Source: Latrodectus hesperus (taxonomy: Eukaryota > Arthropoda > Arachnida > Araneae > Theridiidae). From it: a stretch of 64,000 nt of DNA. Both the position numbers and the translations under genes were made by a program. The notes under the pieces are model-generated. The model ran no database searches. It was not told where the DNA came from and was given only the letters and a program-made list of their open reading frames with translations. Below are positions 21,546 to 34,110 of this stretch, in pieces (the stretch's first letter is position 1; each line of letters starts with the position of its first letter). The stretch is taken from assembly GCA_037975125.1 (NCBI GenBank), contig CM075852.1, positions 18,712,297 through 18,776,296 on the forward strand. The letters run 5' to 3'.

Positions 21546-24259
21546 GTAAGTTTATTTGGAAAATTATTGTTTAATATGATATATATATATATATATATAA
21601 ATTAATCTGTAAATTCAATCCTTAATTTTAAGCTATTAATTTTTCTAAATAATTTCTGCGTTTATATATGCATACATATCTTGCCATTTAACTAAAGATA
21701 ACTACTTCTCAAGCAAATGAATTTCTAGCAAATGAGTTTACTTTTCAGATAAAACTTATTCAATCTTGAAGACATGTTATGGTAATTAGATTGTCTTTAT
21801 TGAGCTAATAGAGTACATTTAAATGCGGAAGCTCATTAGGAGGACCTCTTTGTCCTCTTTTTTACATTCCGAGAGGCCTATTCTGGCTAATGAGTGGGCA
21901 TGGTTTCGGGTACAGAAGGGAAAACATTTCATTGTTCCTCATGCCGAGGTCCGTAGGAAATTCCTTCTGTGTTGTGGTTGATCAACAATGAGTGTCTATC
22001 TGATGCAGCATGACGATTTGTTTTTGGTCATGCATATTTTCTTGATTAATTGTTGATTCCTTCTGTTGCTGAGAATTGTGATTTGCATTGCCGTTACTTT
22101 CGAATACGTTATTCAGGTTATAGATTAATCTCTAGAGGACAGCTTATTATTTATAATTGCATTAATTATGGATAAAAGTAGTATTAATTAAATGAGATTA
22201 AAGGGACATTTTAGACAAAATTTGGGTAAAATTTTACAATCGGGTACCTTTTGATGTTTTGACACCATGATGTGATTAACAAGATGACTGCTACACAAAT
22301 GCTAAACTAAGATCAATTTAATTTTATCGCCAAATGTTTCGTCAAAATAAAGAGGTACTCAATTCCACACCGAACTCAAAAATCGATCTAGTATTTACAG
22401 TGTCATATTAATGGATGTAAACATTAATATAAAAAACAAAAGCAAAATGTCAATTTTTGCATAGAAAATTATATTCCTAGATTTTAAACTTTATTAATTC
22501 CCAAACGTATTTTATTTCTACTCTCTTACAAAACAATACTAGTCTGGCGATCGGACATACTCGTTTTACTCATAAACACTTGTTTTTAAGTGATCCTATG
22601 CAGTATTATGCTACATGCAATGAGTCATACACTGTTTGGCATATTTTAATTGGCTTCTCTGATTTTAATCACTATCGAATTTTAATGTTACTAGATCTTA
22701 TTGGAAAGACGCCTCCCGTCATCTCATTGCTTTTAAACGTTCTATTAAGCTCCTTAATTGTACATAGTGATTTTGCTTTTAACATCATTTCTTAAGATCT
22801 TGCATTACACAACAATATTCTAAATTTTATTTAGCACAGATCTGTCGTGTTTACTAAAAGATGCTGGACCACGCTATATGTACGTTTATATATAAGTCGT
22901 GGTCGCACAGTGTTTAGTGATTTTTACGACAAATATTTTCGCGGTATAAGTATGATATATCCCCCAAGAGATTTCTCAAGAAATCTGTCGTCCTTTGTTT
23001 TGATTACAGTGCTGTCAATTTGAGTTTTTATTGCTTTTATACGATATTTTTTGACGCAAAGTTTGTTTTTATCTCGTGTGCGTCATATGTAGGGTTTTTT
23101 TAAAGTGGCAACAGCGTTTGAAAATAGCGTTGGGAAATTTTCCTGTTCCCAAAATATGCGTTCATCTTGGCGATGAAAAAAGTCACAAAATCGCCAATTG
23201 GGAGATATCATAATAGTTCCATTTTTTTCACTTTCTTAATATCGACAACCAGACGAACTCTCTAAAAGACACAGTTGTAACACTATTGGCTTCGTAATAC
23301 ATATCATATTCTTTAATTCAGGGATTCGCTTTGTATTTGACATAAAGTTAATATTTTTGTGGATTTTACCCTTTATATTTTTTTATCTTATCATTTCCAC
23401 TGTGGACTTCCAGATTCTGAATCATCTTTCGGTTGCACTCGATTAACATTTTTACAAAAAAATTCAGAAGAGAGGAAATAGTTGTTATGTACGTATTCTT
23501 TCGACTTTGAAATTATTTTAATTATCTCTGATGCATGTATTTCTTTGGCTCATATTATCTAAAGTAATTGATGCTATCGTGTTGCAAACTTAAGTACATG
23601 AAGTTCGATACCATTATTTTCTAAATTGAATATTTACTTTATTAAGAGCTACCATTTACTGCATTGCTTAAATTTTCTCGCCATGACGATTGCGATGCAT
23701 ATTTACAAATCTTGATTCATACGAAATTTAAAAGCCATTTGTGGTAAGCAAGTTTCGAATATACTCTTTAATGGATATTAAATTTTTGTGTAACTCTGTA
23801 TTTTTATAAACACATGTAATCCTTGTGCACTTTTTTACATTCGAATGAGTATGTATACATAATACATTTAATTTTTTTTAATCAATTGTTAAAGTGTAGA
23901 CATGTTTATTTAGTCAAAGTAATATGATAATAATAATATCAGTTGAATTTAAAAAAATTTATATTCGTAGCAGGTTAAATTATGATGCAGTGTAGAAGGA
24001 TAAGGTCTTAGAAAATAATTCGCGCGCGAATTCATGTATAGTGTTAATTTAATTCTTCACTCACTGAAAAAATATCATTTCTCTTAATATATATAATATC
24101 TTTTACAAGTGCAACATATATATTGTTGGACATTTATTTGGAAAAGAAAATTATTTCTCATAAATAATCAACATTGATTTGTATTTTTCATGAAAAAACA
24201 ATTTATCGAAAATCAGTCTGCATTCTTTTTTTCGAAAAACAAAGGGTGACATCTTTCAG
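21546..24259. other. Putative intron 3, AT-rich, with a short (AT)n tract
   Basis: (AT)n at 21579-21599 lies 33 bases after the exon 3 donor. Less AT-rich stretches at about 21825-22000 and 22850-23215 include GGACCACG...CGTGGTC, a separated inverted pair. I could not place them in a family. Confidence 0.45.
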
Positions 24260-24319
24260 ATAGGTTTTGTACCATCAAATTACTTCATCGAAAGCCGGAT
24301 ATCCGGAAAAAATGTTTGA
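24260..24319 (+). CDS. Candidate exon encoding the C-terminal strand of an SH3-like domain
   Basis: After CTTTCAG at 24259, the phase-0 frame reads IGFVPSNYFIESRISGKNV and then a stop (24317-24319). G-[FYLW]-[VI]-P-S-N-Y-[VIF] is the hallmark last strand of SH3 domains, which bind proline-rich ligands. The phase matches the end of exon 3. No preceding SH3 half (ALYDF, DDWW) was found between 21.5 and 24.2 kb, the pyrimidine tract is weak, and the exon would be terminal. It may be an isoform end, an exon of another gene, or a pseudo-exon. AATAAA occurs at 24537, which carries little weight in AT-rich DNA. Confidence 0.35.
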   Translation: MGFVPSNYFIESRISGKNV

Positions 24320-24702
24320 GGAAGCGCTATTTCATCGCTTCCCGCTGTCTTTCTGTCGGTATTTTGTAACAGAGAAATAACGATGATAATGTTTTACTCT
24401 GAAATCGCAGTGTTTTCTTAAACTACATTTCGCTCTTTTCAGGAAACATTTCTTATTACACGTAAACTAGGTTACTTTTGACGTGCAAAACTCTTTTAGT
24501 TCTTTATATTAAGTGTTTTTTTTTGTGTGTTTCTGGAATAAAGTGTTATTATTAAAGGTAAAGATATTTTATAAATTACTCAAATAAGCTGGAATTGCTC
24601 TCAAATCGGGGATTCAATTTCCATCTTAGAAATCGATGCTTGCAATGGTTCAGAATCTATGCTAATTTCGTTCATATTTCAGAATCTACGTTATAATGTT
24701 CG

Positions 24703-24990
24703 AATACTTCTTGTATGCATAAATTGACGTTAAAGGTGACAAAATAATGTATCATCGGAATTGGAAAAAATTAATTCATTTCACGATTCGATCTATCAGG
24801 AATAGTTCTTGTATGCATAAATCTGACGTTAAAGGTGACAAAATAATGTATCATCGGAATAGGAAAAAATAATGATTTCACGATTGACTATCAGGAATAC
24901 TTCTTGTATGCATAAATTGACGTTAAAGGTGACAAAATAATGTATCATCGGAATAGGAAAAAAATAATTATTTCACGATTGACTATCAGG
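24703..24990. repeat. Three tandem copies of a 95-98 base unit
   Basis: The units are 24703-24800, 24801-24895 and 24896-24990. Each contains TTCTTGTATGCATAAAT, GACGTTAAAGGTGACAAAAT and ATGTATCATCGGAAT, and ends in CTATCAGG. They differ by a few substitutions and indels, so the array is a young minisatellite. Confidence 0.95.
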
Positions 24991-26318
24991 ATTTCCTTGA
25001 CTTAAAGTTGTAAATTTAAGATACATATTTTGCATCCTTAATTTATTAAAGAATGTGAAAGTCATTCTATAAAGAGTTTCGATAGTTCATGAGCGACCGA
25101 AAAAAATAAATTTCTTAAAAGTGCAGTCCTTTCCGTTTTTAAAAACATTGAAATTTAAGTTTTTAAAACTATTGCAATTTTTTGGGCAATTTTTTATGTT
25201 AGTTTTAAATTTTATTTTTTGTCCTAGTTTTTCAACTTATTACTTCATTTTTTAAAATCTTTCACATGTCTAAAAAGTCTGAATTCTATAAATCCTTAAA
25301 TAAAGCTTATGAGCATTATCGACAAAGAACACCCTAAAATATACTTTAGGGTGCTATATTTTTTTTCCAAGCTTGTTTTTTATGTTTGAAGAAACAAAAT
25401 GGCACATAAAACACGATAAACTACCAAGAAATAAACCAACACACATAGCTTACAATATGGCGCCAAATTGGCGAGAATTTGAGAATCACCCTAAAGTATA
25501 TGCCACCCGAAATTTTTCTTATTATTTCTTTATCATACCATCTTCATACTTTTCATTCAACTAAATCTTTAATGCTATATTATTTTACCATAAAAACATT
25601 TCTCAACTGCATACTTTTTCTGGTATGCTAATATAGAAAGAATTCATATTGCAGTGACTAACTGGATTATAGATTATGGTGTGGGCTTATTCATTATTTA
25701 CTATTTAGCATAAAATATAATTTTCACAACATATATATTTTGTTCTTTACACGTCTAAAATATAATTTTCTTCAAAACAACCAGAATTATTCCATTTTTT
25801 TCTTTTAGTTTAGTAAATTTTAACCAAACCTTGCCTTTTATTTTGGCTGTAACGATAGCATTATCATAATTTTACAAATATATAAAGGCAATTTCTATTT
25901 CTACAAAAATAAAAGTAAAGCAAACAAATAAAGAACATAAAATTTATTATTGAATCAAATAAATAATGGTACACTATATGAATAATTATGTATAAGACTA
26001 TTAATATTATTTTTTTTTGAAGAATTAAATTGTCTGATATATATACAGAGAAGATAAGTTGGCGTTTAATTGTGAACAGAAGTCTTCTCGATTTATCAGG
26101 TTCCAATTTTTTTTTTAAGTAGCAATTTTTTTACAAGTTTTATTGGATTTCAATGCTACACTAATATGACTTTCATAAGAGCATTTATAAAAATGTTATT
26201 ATTTTATTTTCTAATTAATGCCCCTTTTTGAAAGTCGAGTTGCTTTGAAATTCTATTTATTATTCATTAAGTATTATAATAATCTAAGTATTTTCATCTC
26301 ATTTATTTAGCTTAAATT

Positions 26319-26322
<4 letters not shown>
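24991..26322. other. AT-rich, no gene seen
   Basis: A small hairpin CACCCTAAA/TTTAGGGTG lies at 25330-25353, and a related ACCCTAAAGTATA recurs at about 25489. Frames of 60-80 codons here have no recognisable content. Confidence 0.5.

Positions 26323-26386
<64 letters not shown>
26323..26386. repeat. (TA)32 microsatellite
   Basis: This is an uninterrupted TA dinucleotide run of 64 bases. Confidence 0.97.
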
Positions 26387-26388
<2 letters not shown>

Positions 26389-29300
26389 ACAAATATAAAA
26401 TTACCTTAACTTATTTGTATTGTTTCTTTTGTTTAATTTCCTTCCGGTTCAATCCAAATAAAATTTCTAGACTTAAAATATTTTAGTAATTCTGCTTTTG
26501 CTTAAATGGAAGTAGAACACAAAACATTTAGGAAACATTCAATTTTTCATAATACTTCCGGAAGTGGGTAATTGCAATTTTATTCAGAAAATTTATCTGA
26601 TAAAATGGTTTGTTTTTTCCATTAGTTTTAAATCAAGCATAATCAGGAAAAAGTAATTGAATTAAAATCCTTGTGTGTATTTGCGAATTTAGTTTTTAAA
26701 TTGTTTTATCAATATCAAGAAATTGTATTCGCTTATTGTTATTATTTTCTTTTATTACTTCTACTCTCTAACAAATCTTTAATAGAAAAGAGTGCCATAA
26801 TTTATGTGAAGTTTTAAACATGTGCTGTGAAAAAAGAATAAACAATTATAATTAAAAAAATATTTGAAATTTTTCGTAAAATAAAATGTTTGCATTTTAG
26901 CTTTTAAATAATAAATTTACATTTATAGCTTGTACATCCGTCAAAATCTCATTGATTATAACCTAATATTAAATATATATAAAAATTTAGATTTGAATTC
27001 ATTGTGCTTTAAAAGAATATTGTGATTGTAAAGGAAATCAATATGCAAATAAGAATTATAAAAAAGAACTGTTTAATAAAAATAATATAAATGAAATTAC
27101 ATTAAATGGAAATTTTTTTAATGTGCCGATTTTGAAATTTAATTATTGAAGTTTAAAGGATTCTTAACGTAAATAACCTCTGCAAAATAATAAAATTATA
27201 ACTTAGTAATTTATTCAAATAAATTGTTGTTCTGTGGAACTCTCTTGTAGAATTCTGCATTCGATAATACTTAAAAATAACATGTTATAACAAAGGAACA
27301 CAACACATTTGTTATATATAAAAATATAAATCATATTTTTTGAAAATATTGTATACATTTAAGTTTTTTTACTGAATCCAATAAAAAATAGGTCATATTC
27401 GATTCTGTGAGGGGATTTGAATTAGGTTTCATGAAATATATTAGAATTTTAATTTTCGATTCTTAAAATATTCACAGCACTTATAGATTCCAAGATTTTA
27501 ATATTCGATCTCTATTCTCAATATTTTCCAATTGAATGTTACAAGTGATAAGGTTTAAAATAAATCTGGGCTTAATTAATTAGTGCCTAATGAAAAACAA
27601 ATGCGAAATAAGATGAAGCATGACTGTGCGTGCTTGATTAAAACTGAGAAATTCCATCTTTTCATTAAAAGCAAGCATATTTTAAAGCATTCATTAAAAG
27701 CAAGCAAGAAACTTCAGTAAATGAATGCGAATTTAAGATTTTAATTCAGAAATTAATTTTGGGAAATGAATGGTGATGGGTGTGAGTGTCATTAAATATT
27801 CAAATGTCTTATGAAGTTATTTGAATCGACCCTCCATTCTGACGACAAAACTGTATTAATCAAAATCTGCTTTTCAGAATATTTTGTGGAAGTAGAGAAC
27901 ATTTATTGAATGGATTTGAAAAGGCATCTTTGCCTATTTGTTTCCGCTGTTTTGTTTTGCTTCCGCATTTTGCCGACTTTGAAGATGTCGGCTTATTTTT
28001 AATGAGTTTAATTCACATAAGCTTCCTTTGATTCTGAGAAATTTCCTTTAAGTTATTGTTGGAATTTAATTAAGGTAAACAAACGTGGTTTAGTTTCGTG
28101 TAACATAAAATTTATTAATTCCATCTAATGAAAGGTGTTCCTATTTGAATCTATTTGCATAATTAAAAATGAACAGAAAATGTCGTTATTCAATTTTTAT
28201 GAAGGAAATGCATTCTTTACACCTAAAAATATCTTGCTTGTCATACATTTATGGCTTAAACTAAAATATTAAAACAAATTTTATTAGCTTTCTACAATTA
28301 AAAGATTTTGCAGAGGCTATTTTTAATTTTATTATGACTTTGCTTTTGCAAGTAATCTGCGTCTTTTTTCTCACTTGTCGAAGTTGTTTTGTTTTGTACT
28401 TAAATGGCTAATTTTTGACTATATATTCGTATTTTAACATACATAAAATAATTTATTTTTTTCATAACGGAAGATATAAATATTGCTTGTTTGATCTTTG
28501 AAATTTATGATTTGAGTAATACACTTCGTAACATTTATATTTGGTTAAATTGTTTATCAAGATTATATATTCTTTATTTACTTTAAGTTTATAAATGCTT
28601 GATAAAAAAAATTTTTTTTGGTGTAAAAAAAGTTTTTTTTTTTTTTTTTAAATTAAAAACTTTTAATCAACCGAATTCTCACTTCAAATTTTATTCTAAC
28701 TTTTCATTATTGCCAAAATCTTTCTAAAAAGATTTAGCAATAAATAAAACATCATCCATACATCGAAGTCCAACTAACTCGCGATATTTTCTAGAGAAAT
28801 GGCTAAAAACTCTATAATTCCTTTAAAGCTTTCCAAAAATAGTCAATGGCTTAAAAGTTGCTTTAAAAATTATTTTCATATGTCAGAAAAAAACTCAAAT
28901 TTATTTTTCTAAGAAGAAACCTTTTAAAGTGAATAATACCTAAATAACGCGACTTTTATTTTTTTTATAAAAGGATTTTATGTGGCTTATTTCATATTTT
29001 ATTTTCCTCCTACTTTTTGTTATCCCTTGTTTATATCCAAATACTTTGCTTTTTTGAAACCTTTTACGAAAAACAATTATAAGAGTTTTTTAATCTTCCT
29101 TTAAAACCACACTTTTTATTCACTCTGTCAGTTTTATAAAGAGAGAACTCATATTTTTCTTCCTTCTGGGATTTTCTAAAATTGGAAACTGCAAACAAGA
29201 AATCGCCTGCAGCATATATCTGTTTTATTTTGTACTTTAGCTGAAGAGCACGTTTAAGCGATTGGTTTGCACACAAATATCATAAAGTAAAACTGGAAGG

Positions 29301-29838
29301 GTTGCCATTATCTAAATGGTGGTACTTTGCAAGAAAACACAAACAATATGTATGATTTTAAAATTAAAAAAAATTGCTTAAATTCCTGTTTTTTGTATCA
29401 GTCGGATCATAATCGAAATCAATTTAAAATAATATATTTAGTTTTGACAATATTTATATAATTTTGTTTTTGTAGTTTTTTTTAAAAATAAAAGCTCAAT
29501 TGAAATTTTTTTGTGGTTTATTACAAAATATATTAAGGCATAATGTTGGAAAATAGGAATTTCTTTTTACATTAACTCGTGACCGAATTTCTATCGGAGA
29601 TGCAAATAACGAAAAAAAATTTTTGCCATAAGAAAGTGTCTTGAGTTTTTTATATATAGTATTATTCCAACTATCCAAATGTGTTTTTTGGAAAAAATGG
29701 TCTGTTTTAATAAATTACTGTATGTTGAAAAATGAGAAAAAAACTATATATATTTTTAAAGATGATGGTTTTTAAGCATTTAAACAAAAAAGAAACACTT
29801 TTGCATGTTAAGATACTTACAAGATCTGTACATTAATA
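26387..29838. other. AT-rich, no feature seen
   Basis: Homopolymer tracts (poly-T near 28633) and short chance frames only. Confidence 0.6.
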
Positions 29839-30588
29839 CAGTAAGATATGTACAGTGTTGTGAATGACAGTCATAACATCGCAGACAGAGTAAGCTGTTT
29901 CACTGCCTTCATTCGTTTTCGGGCAGCCTAGGCGCGCATGCGCTTGGCAGAAAGAATTTGCATGTGGTCACACTCGGGCGGACACTCTATTCACTTCAAA
30001 GCAGTTTCAAAGCCAGCAAATGTTTCACTAGCTGATGGTCCCGTGTCTGTTCCAGCTTGGACATTAAAGTCAATTTCCTCAACATTTTCAATTAGCTTAC
30101 CATGATTTGCAATTTGAGATCCAGTGTCTGACTCATAATCCGTTCTCCTATCTTTTCAGCACTCTCTTCTGATCATCCAGGAATTTTCAAAAGAATGTTT
30201 TGGAATCCCTCAAGTGACACATCTCTCTCTCTCTCGCCAAGCTGGCAGCCGAATGGTTAGCGCTCTTGCCTTCGGTTCAACAGTTCGTGGGTTTGAATCC
30301 CACCTTGGGCATGTATGCTTGTAGTGGTTCGAAATCCACTTTAAACCGTAGGTGCCGGTCTAGTTAGCCCTCATGTGCAAAAAATGACCGTTGAGTGACA
30401 AACAATCAATCAAACAAACTCTCTCTCTATATTTTCTCTTCTTTTACCTTTCATTTTCTTGAGATTTTTTCTATTGTTTTCATTTTTCCTCCACTTCGCT
30501 CTTATTTATATTTTTCAGAAATTCTGCAAGCGAACTCCGATAATCAGTGATTCGGATAGACGGAGTTCGGATAATTGCAGTTCTACTG
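29839..30588 (-). mobile_element. pogo/Tigger-like DNA transposon remnant
   Basis: The right end, read on the minus strand, begins CAGTAGAACTGCAATTATCC and continues into ATCCGAACTCCG and TTATCGGAGTTCG, next to a TA (30589-30590). Those are the CAGT...-type ends and TA target of pogo/Tigger elements. Inside, the minus strand around 30098-29994 encodes the end of a transposase-like frame, SASETFAGFETALK, then a stop. I know this tail from Tigger/JRK-type transposases. The DDE catalytic core is not visible, so the copy is dead. The left end is uncertain (about 29839, at a TACAGTAAG). A SINE A copy is inserted in it. Confidence 0.6.
30236..30416 (+). mobile_element. SINE A, copy 1 (nested in the Tigger remnant)
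   Basis: It has a tRNA-like head with box A-like GAATGGTTAGCGCTC and box B-like GGGTTTGAATCCCACC. The body is AAATCCACTTTAAACCGTAGG...CCGGTCTAGTTAGCCCTC, and the tail is GACCGTTGAGTGACAAACAA with (TCAA)n. CT-microsatellite on both sides is compatible with a target-site duplication. It is non-coding. Other copies are at 32531 and (decayed) 33955, with a 27-base tail-only copy at 40144. Confidence 0.9.
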
Positions 30589-30589
30589 T

Positions 30590-31355
30590 AATACTGAGTT
30601 GCATTTTTCTAGAAATGAATATCTGGGATCAAAAATTGTCTATTGAAACATGTATCTTGTGGGCAGATAGGTAGTAAGTCTAACAGTTTATCTTTGAAAA
30701 GATCTTTCACACATGTCAAAAAAAATTCTGGTGCGACTATGCAAAGTTAAAAATTTAATAAAAAGAAGACATGGAATAGTCTCTAATTCTAATCAAAATT
30801 ATAGAAATCAAACATTAAAGTAGATAATTTTTTTATTTGTTTTATGTAAAAATTAACCGGTAAATATAGTAAATACGCGATGCGATAGTTCTTTATTTCG
30901 TTCAAACTGTTTATTCCAATATGATTTTGTTTAAATTTACAGATGACAAAATGGTATATATTACCTGGTAAATATGTTTTAAAGAACGAGATGTGATGTC
31001 TACATTTTTTTTTATAATACGACAATATTTTTTCAGACCAAAAATGGTTCCGCAATTAATAATTAAAAAAATGATTTTGTCTCCATCTCTATTTTCCTTG
31101 ATACTTCCTGTACTAAAAGTCTTTAAATAAGGCATATATTTTAAGAATTTTTATATCATAAAATAAAAATTAGATATATTATATTTCAGAAATGTTTTTT
31201 ACTTAAAGACATTCGTATTTGTTCGTATAAATAACCTATTTGAAATACTTATTATTCCTCCTTATACGGTAAATATAAAATTAATCGATTGTTTGCAGAC
31301 TTCAGAAATGTAAATAGTTTATTATGGTTAAATGCGACTACTACTGTCCTTTTAT
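30590..31355. other. AT-rich, no feature seen
   Basis: Two overlapping minus-strand frames of 88 and 74 codons show no recognisable motif. Confidence 0.5.
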
Positions 31356-31624
31356 AGTCGCCCATCTTGTCTAGTGGTCAGTGTGCCTGACTGCGGATAA
31401 GGAGGTCCTGGGTTCGAATCCCGATTCGGGCATGGATGAACTTTCTCTATCTATCCTGTCTTTGCCCCTTCCTTGTATGAATTGGATGTGAATGATTGCC
31501 TACCCTATAAACGGATCCCTATGGCATGTGTGTACTGAAGAAGTCGGACTGCACACCAAAATATGGTTCAGTTGGAAAAGTGGAGCAGCGCACCCCATAT
31601 TGCCAGCCTAGCTGGCACCAACAA
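31356..31624 (+). mobile_element. SINE B, copy 1
   Basis: The tRNA-like head is GTCTAGTGGTCAGTGTGCC (box A) and GGGTTCGAATCCCGATTCG (box B). The body contains AAACGGATCCCTATGGCATG, TCGGACTGCACACC, AAAAGTGGAGCAGCGCACCC and GCCAGCCTAGCTGGC, and the end is CACCAACAAC. An imperfect 12-bp target duplication flanks it: CTGTCCTTTTAT at 31344-31355 and CTGCCCTTTTAT at 31625-31636. The inverted sister copy is at 44238-44505. Confidence 0.92.
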
Positions 31625-31636
31625 CTGCCCTTTTAT

Positions 31637-32530
31637 CTCAATTTAGTTTTGTAATGAATAGATTAAATCATCAGACTTATTAAATAATCATATTTTGGAC
31701 TATCAACTGATTTAGAGCGAGGAGGATAAAATGGATATTTTAGTCGAAACATTTGTCTTGTAAATAATAAACAAATCTATCATAATTTTTTATGCGTGTA
31801 TAATGCATCATTATTTTATTACATAAAAGTATATTTAAAAATGCCTGGAAAAACTTAGCCCTTGAACTTTTCCTTCATTTAGCTAACAGTTGAAAGCTAA
31901 CATTTGACTGAATTGTTCTGAATGATATCAGTTTAAGAGATATGATATTGATCATATCTAAAACATTTTCTTGGTGACAGATTTATCTCGTTATAAGTTT
32001 ATTCAATACTTTCTTGACTGAAAAATAACTTTGGGAAAATGATCCAGTTTAATTTATAGCATTATTATCCGTAAAAATTTTATCGCTCTAAGAACAAGGA
32101 TTTATGATTAAAACAAAAAAATTGATTTTAAGATTTATTGCAAACTTCCAATAGAATATTTTGTAGCATCTAATTTTCACGTTACTTTCGATTTTTTATT
32201 GTACGATGGTTGAGATAATTTCTGAAATAAGATATCTCTGATGGTAAAATAATGTTCGAATTGTTAGATTTCCATCTATTTTCCAAATATTTTATAAGCC
32301 TATGATCTCAGATTAGATAAATTTCCTTTTAATATAAGATCATTTTACTAAAATATTATGTAATAATAAATGTTACAAATTATTTTTATTTACACAACGT
32401 TCACTTTCTGAAAATCTATTTCTGATTCATTACATACGATTAATGCATTAAATTCTTAAGATCAGGAAACTTAACATTTGTTAGTTCAAATCTAAGTTTG
32501 ATTGTTAGTTATTTCAAACTTTTTCCCATT
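31637..32530. other. AT-rich, no feature seen
   Basis: Nothing beyond low-complexity sequence. Confidence 0.6.
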
Positions 32531-32708
32531 CGAGTGGGCAGCTGAATGGTTAGCGCTTTTGCCTTCAGTTCAACAGTTCGTGGCTTCGAATCCCCCTTTG
32601 GGCATAAATGTTTATTATGGTTTAAAATCCACTTTAAACCGTAAGTTCCGGTCTAATTATCCCTCTTGTGAAAAAAAATGACCGTTGAGTGATAAACTAA
32701 ATCGAATG
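32531..32708 (+). mobile_element. SINE A, copy 2
   Basis: It aligns along its whole length with 30236-30416: GCTGAATGGTTAGCGC, CAACAGTTCGTGG, TCGAATCCCCCTTTGGGCA, ATCCACTTTAAACCGTAAG, GACCGTTGAGTGATAAAC. A possible 8-bp target duplication TTCCCATT lies at 32523-32530 and 32709-32716. Confidence 0.9.
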
Positions 32709-33547
32709 TTCCCATTTTTTTAAAGATGACTAAAAGGAAAAATCTGGAACCGAAATTACAACCATTAATGATTAGTGAGGAAAAAAAACTGCTAATCTTA
32801 CGGAAGTTGTGCTTCTTTTGGGGATTTACTCTTTAAAATTCGGTATTTTTTCATTATCACTTTTTGGTTTATTTTATTTAGATTGATTTAAAAAGAGAAA
32901 AATAATGTACCATCATAAAACTTGGGTCACAATTTTTTTTCGCTTAATTTATCCGACACAATACAACTTTTTAATGTTACCATTGTGAGTACAATTTAAC
33001 GAAAAACTTAATGGAAAATTTATTTTATTTCTTGATATATTTTTTAGAAGGAATAATAAAAGTAATAAAGCGGCACTTTTACAAGCTATTTTAGATTTGA
33101 AATGTGGGTTAAAATCAGAAATTATGACAAAAAAATTTTATATTACTTGTCATATTTATTTATTCTTAAAAAGAAATCTTGTTGGAACACAGTTAAAATT
33201 ATTTATTTTTATCAAAATACGATGTTTTATAGATAATAATTGATGATTAATAAAATAATCACTTATAAATGGTATGATTAATATTTCGATTAAAAATTTT
33301 TAAAGGAATTTACGTATGTTACAATAAAGTCAAACTGGATTAATCAAATTTTTGAATTGGATGTTGTAATAAACTTGACCTTCCAATTCTAAAATTAGAT
33401 TCGTCCAATTAAAAAGGAAACAAAAATATTAATAATTTAAATATAAATTACTTTTTTCTATTCGAATTAAGTAAAATATAGTTTTGCTTAAGCATCTAGA
33501 GATCTCTATTTTAAGAACTATACTTGTATATAAAAAAATATAGTCCG
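32709..33547. other. AT-rich, no feature seen
   Basis: Nothing beyond low-complexity sequence. Confidence 0.6.
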
Positions 33548-33583
33548 TCAAGACTTCAAATATTTAGATATTTGAAGTCTTGA
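33548..33583. repeat. Perfect 16-bp hairpin with 4-base loop
   Basis: TCAAGACTTCAAATAT (33548-33563), loop TTAG, then its exact reverse complement (33568-33583). Confidence 0.9.
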
Positions 33584-33660
33584 TTTATAATTTATATGAA
33601 TATTTTTATGATTATAATTTATATGAATATTTAAGATTTATCATTTATATGAATATTTCT
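33584..33660. repeat. Three short tandem units ending TTTATATGAATATTT
   Basis: Three copies of a unit of about 26 bases with ATTTATATGAATATT follow directly on the hairpin. Confidence 0.8.
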
Positions 33661-33954
33661 TATGAAAAATCGATAGCATTATATAATCACAATTTTTAAT
33701 GAATAAAATCATGCGTCAGGTACATTATCTTTGTGCGTATCATAATTTTTGTTTCCTTGGTGAAATGAATATTTAGACTAGATAAAATTGTCACTTTATA
33801 ATGATAATCTGTTTGTTTTAAAAATAATTGAGAATTGATTTAAAAAAATATTCCATTATAATTCTTGACCCTCTTTGTATCGATTAAAGTGATTCAGCAA
33901 ATTCGTACCCTAAATTTCATTAACTTTCAACCAAGTCCTCCTCCTTAAAGACTA

Positions 33955-34110
33955 ATTGGAAGAAGTATAATTAGCATTCTGGCCTTTAATTAAACAATTA
34001 GTGAGTTCGAATCTCATCTTGGTTTGGATTTTTGTTATAGTTCAAGATCCACTTTAAACTTAAGGGCCTGTTCTAATTAGCGTTTGTGTGCAAAATAATA
34101 ATAATAATAA
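33955..34110 (+). mobile_element. SINE A, decayed copy 3
   Basis: GTGAGTTCGAATCTCATCTT, GATCCACTTTAAACTTAAGG and CCTGTTCTAATTAGC follow the order of SINE A, but with many substitutions. It ends in (ATA)n rather than the (TCAA)n tail. This is an older insertion. Confidence 0.75.

Noticed and set aside
24703..24990. Regular repeats considered as a CRISPR-like array
   Set aside because: Whole 95-base units are tandem with no unique spacers, in eukaryotic sequence.
25330..25502. CACCCTAAA hairpin and the related ACCCTAAAGTATA as a possible small MITE
   Set aside because: The outer copies are in direct rather than inverted orientation, and no target duplication was seen.
30789..31135. Two overlapping minus-strand frames of 88 and 74 codons
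   Set aside because: AT-rich composition with no motif and no splice support.
31360..31432. tRNA-like sequence as a possible functional tRNA gene
   Set aside because: Acceptor and T stems have mismatches, and the sequence continues into a SINE body flanked by target duplications.
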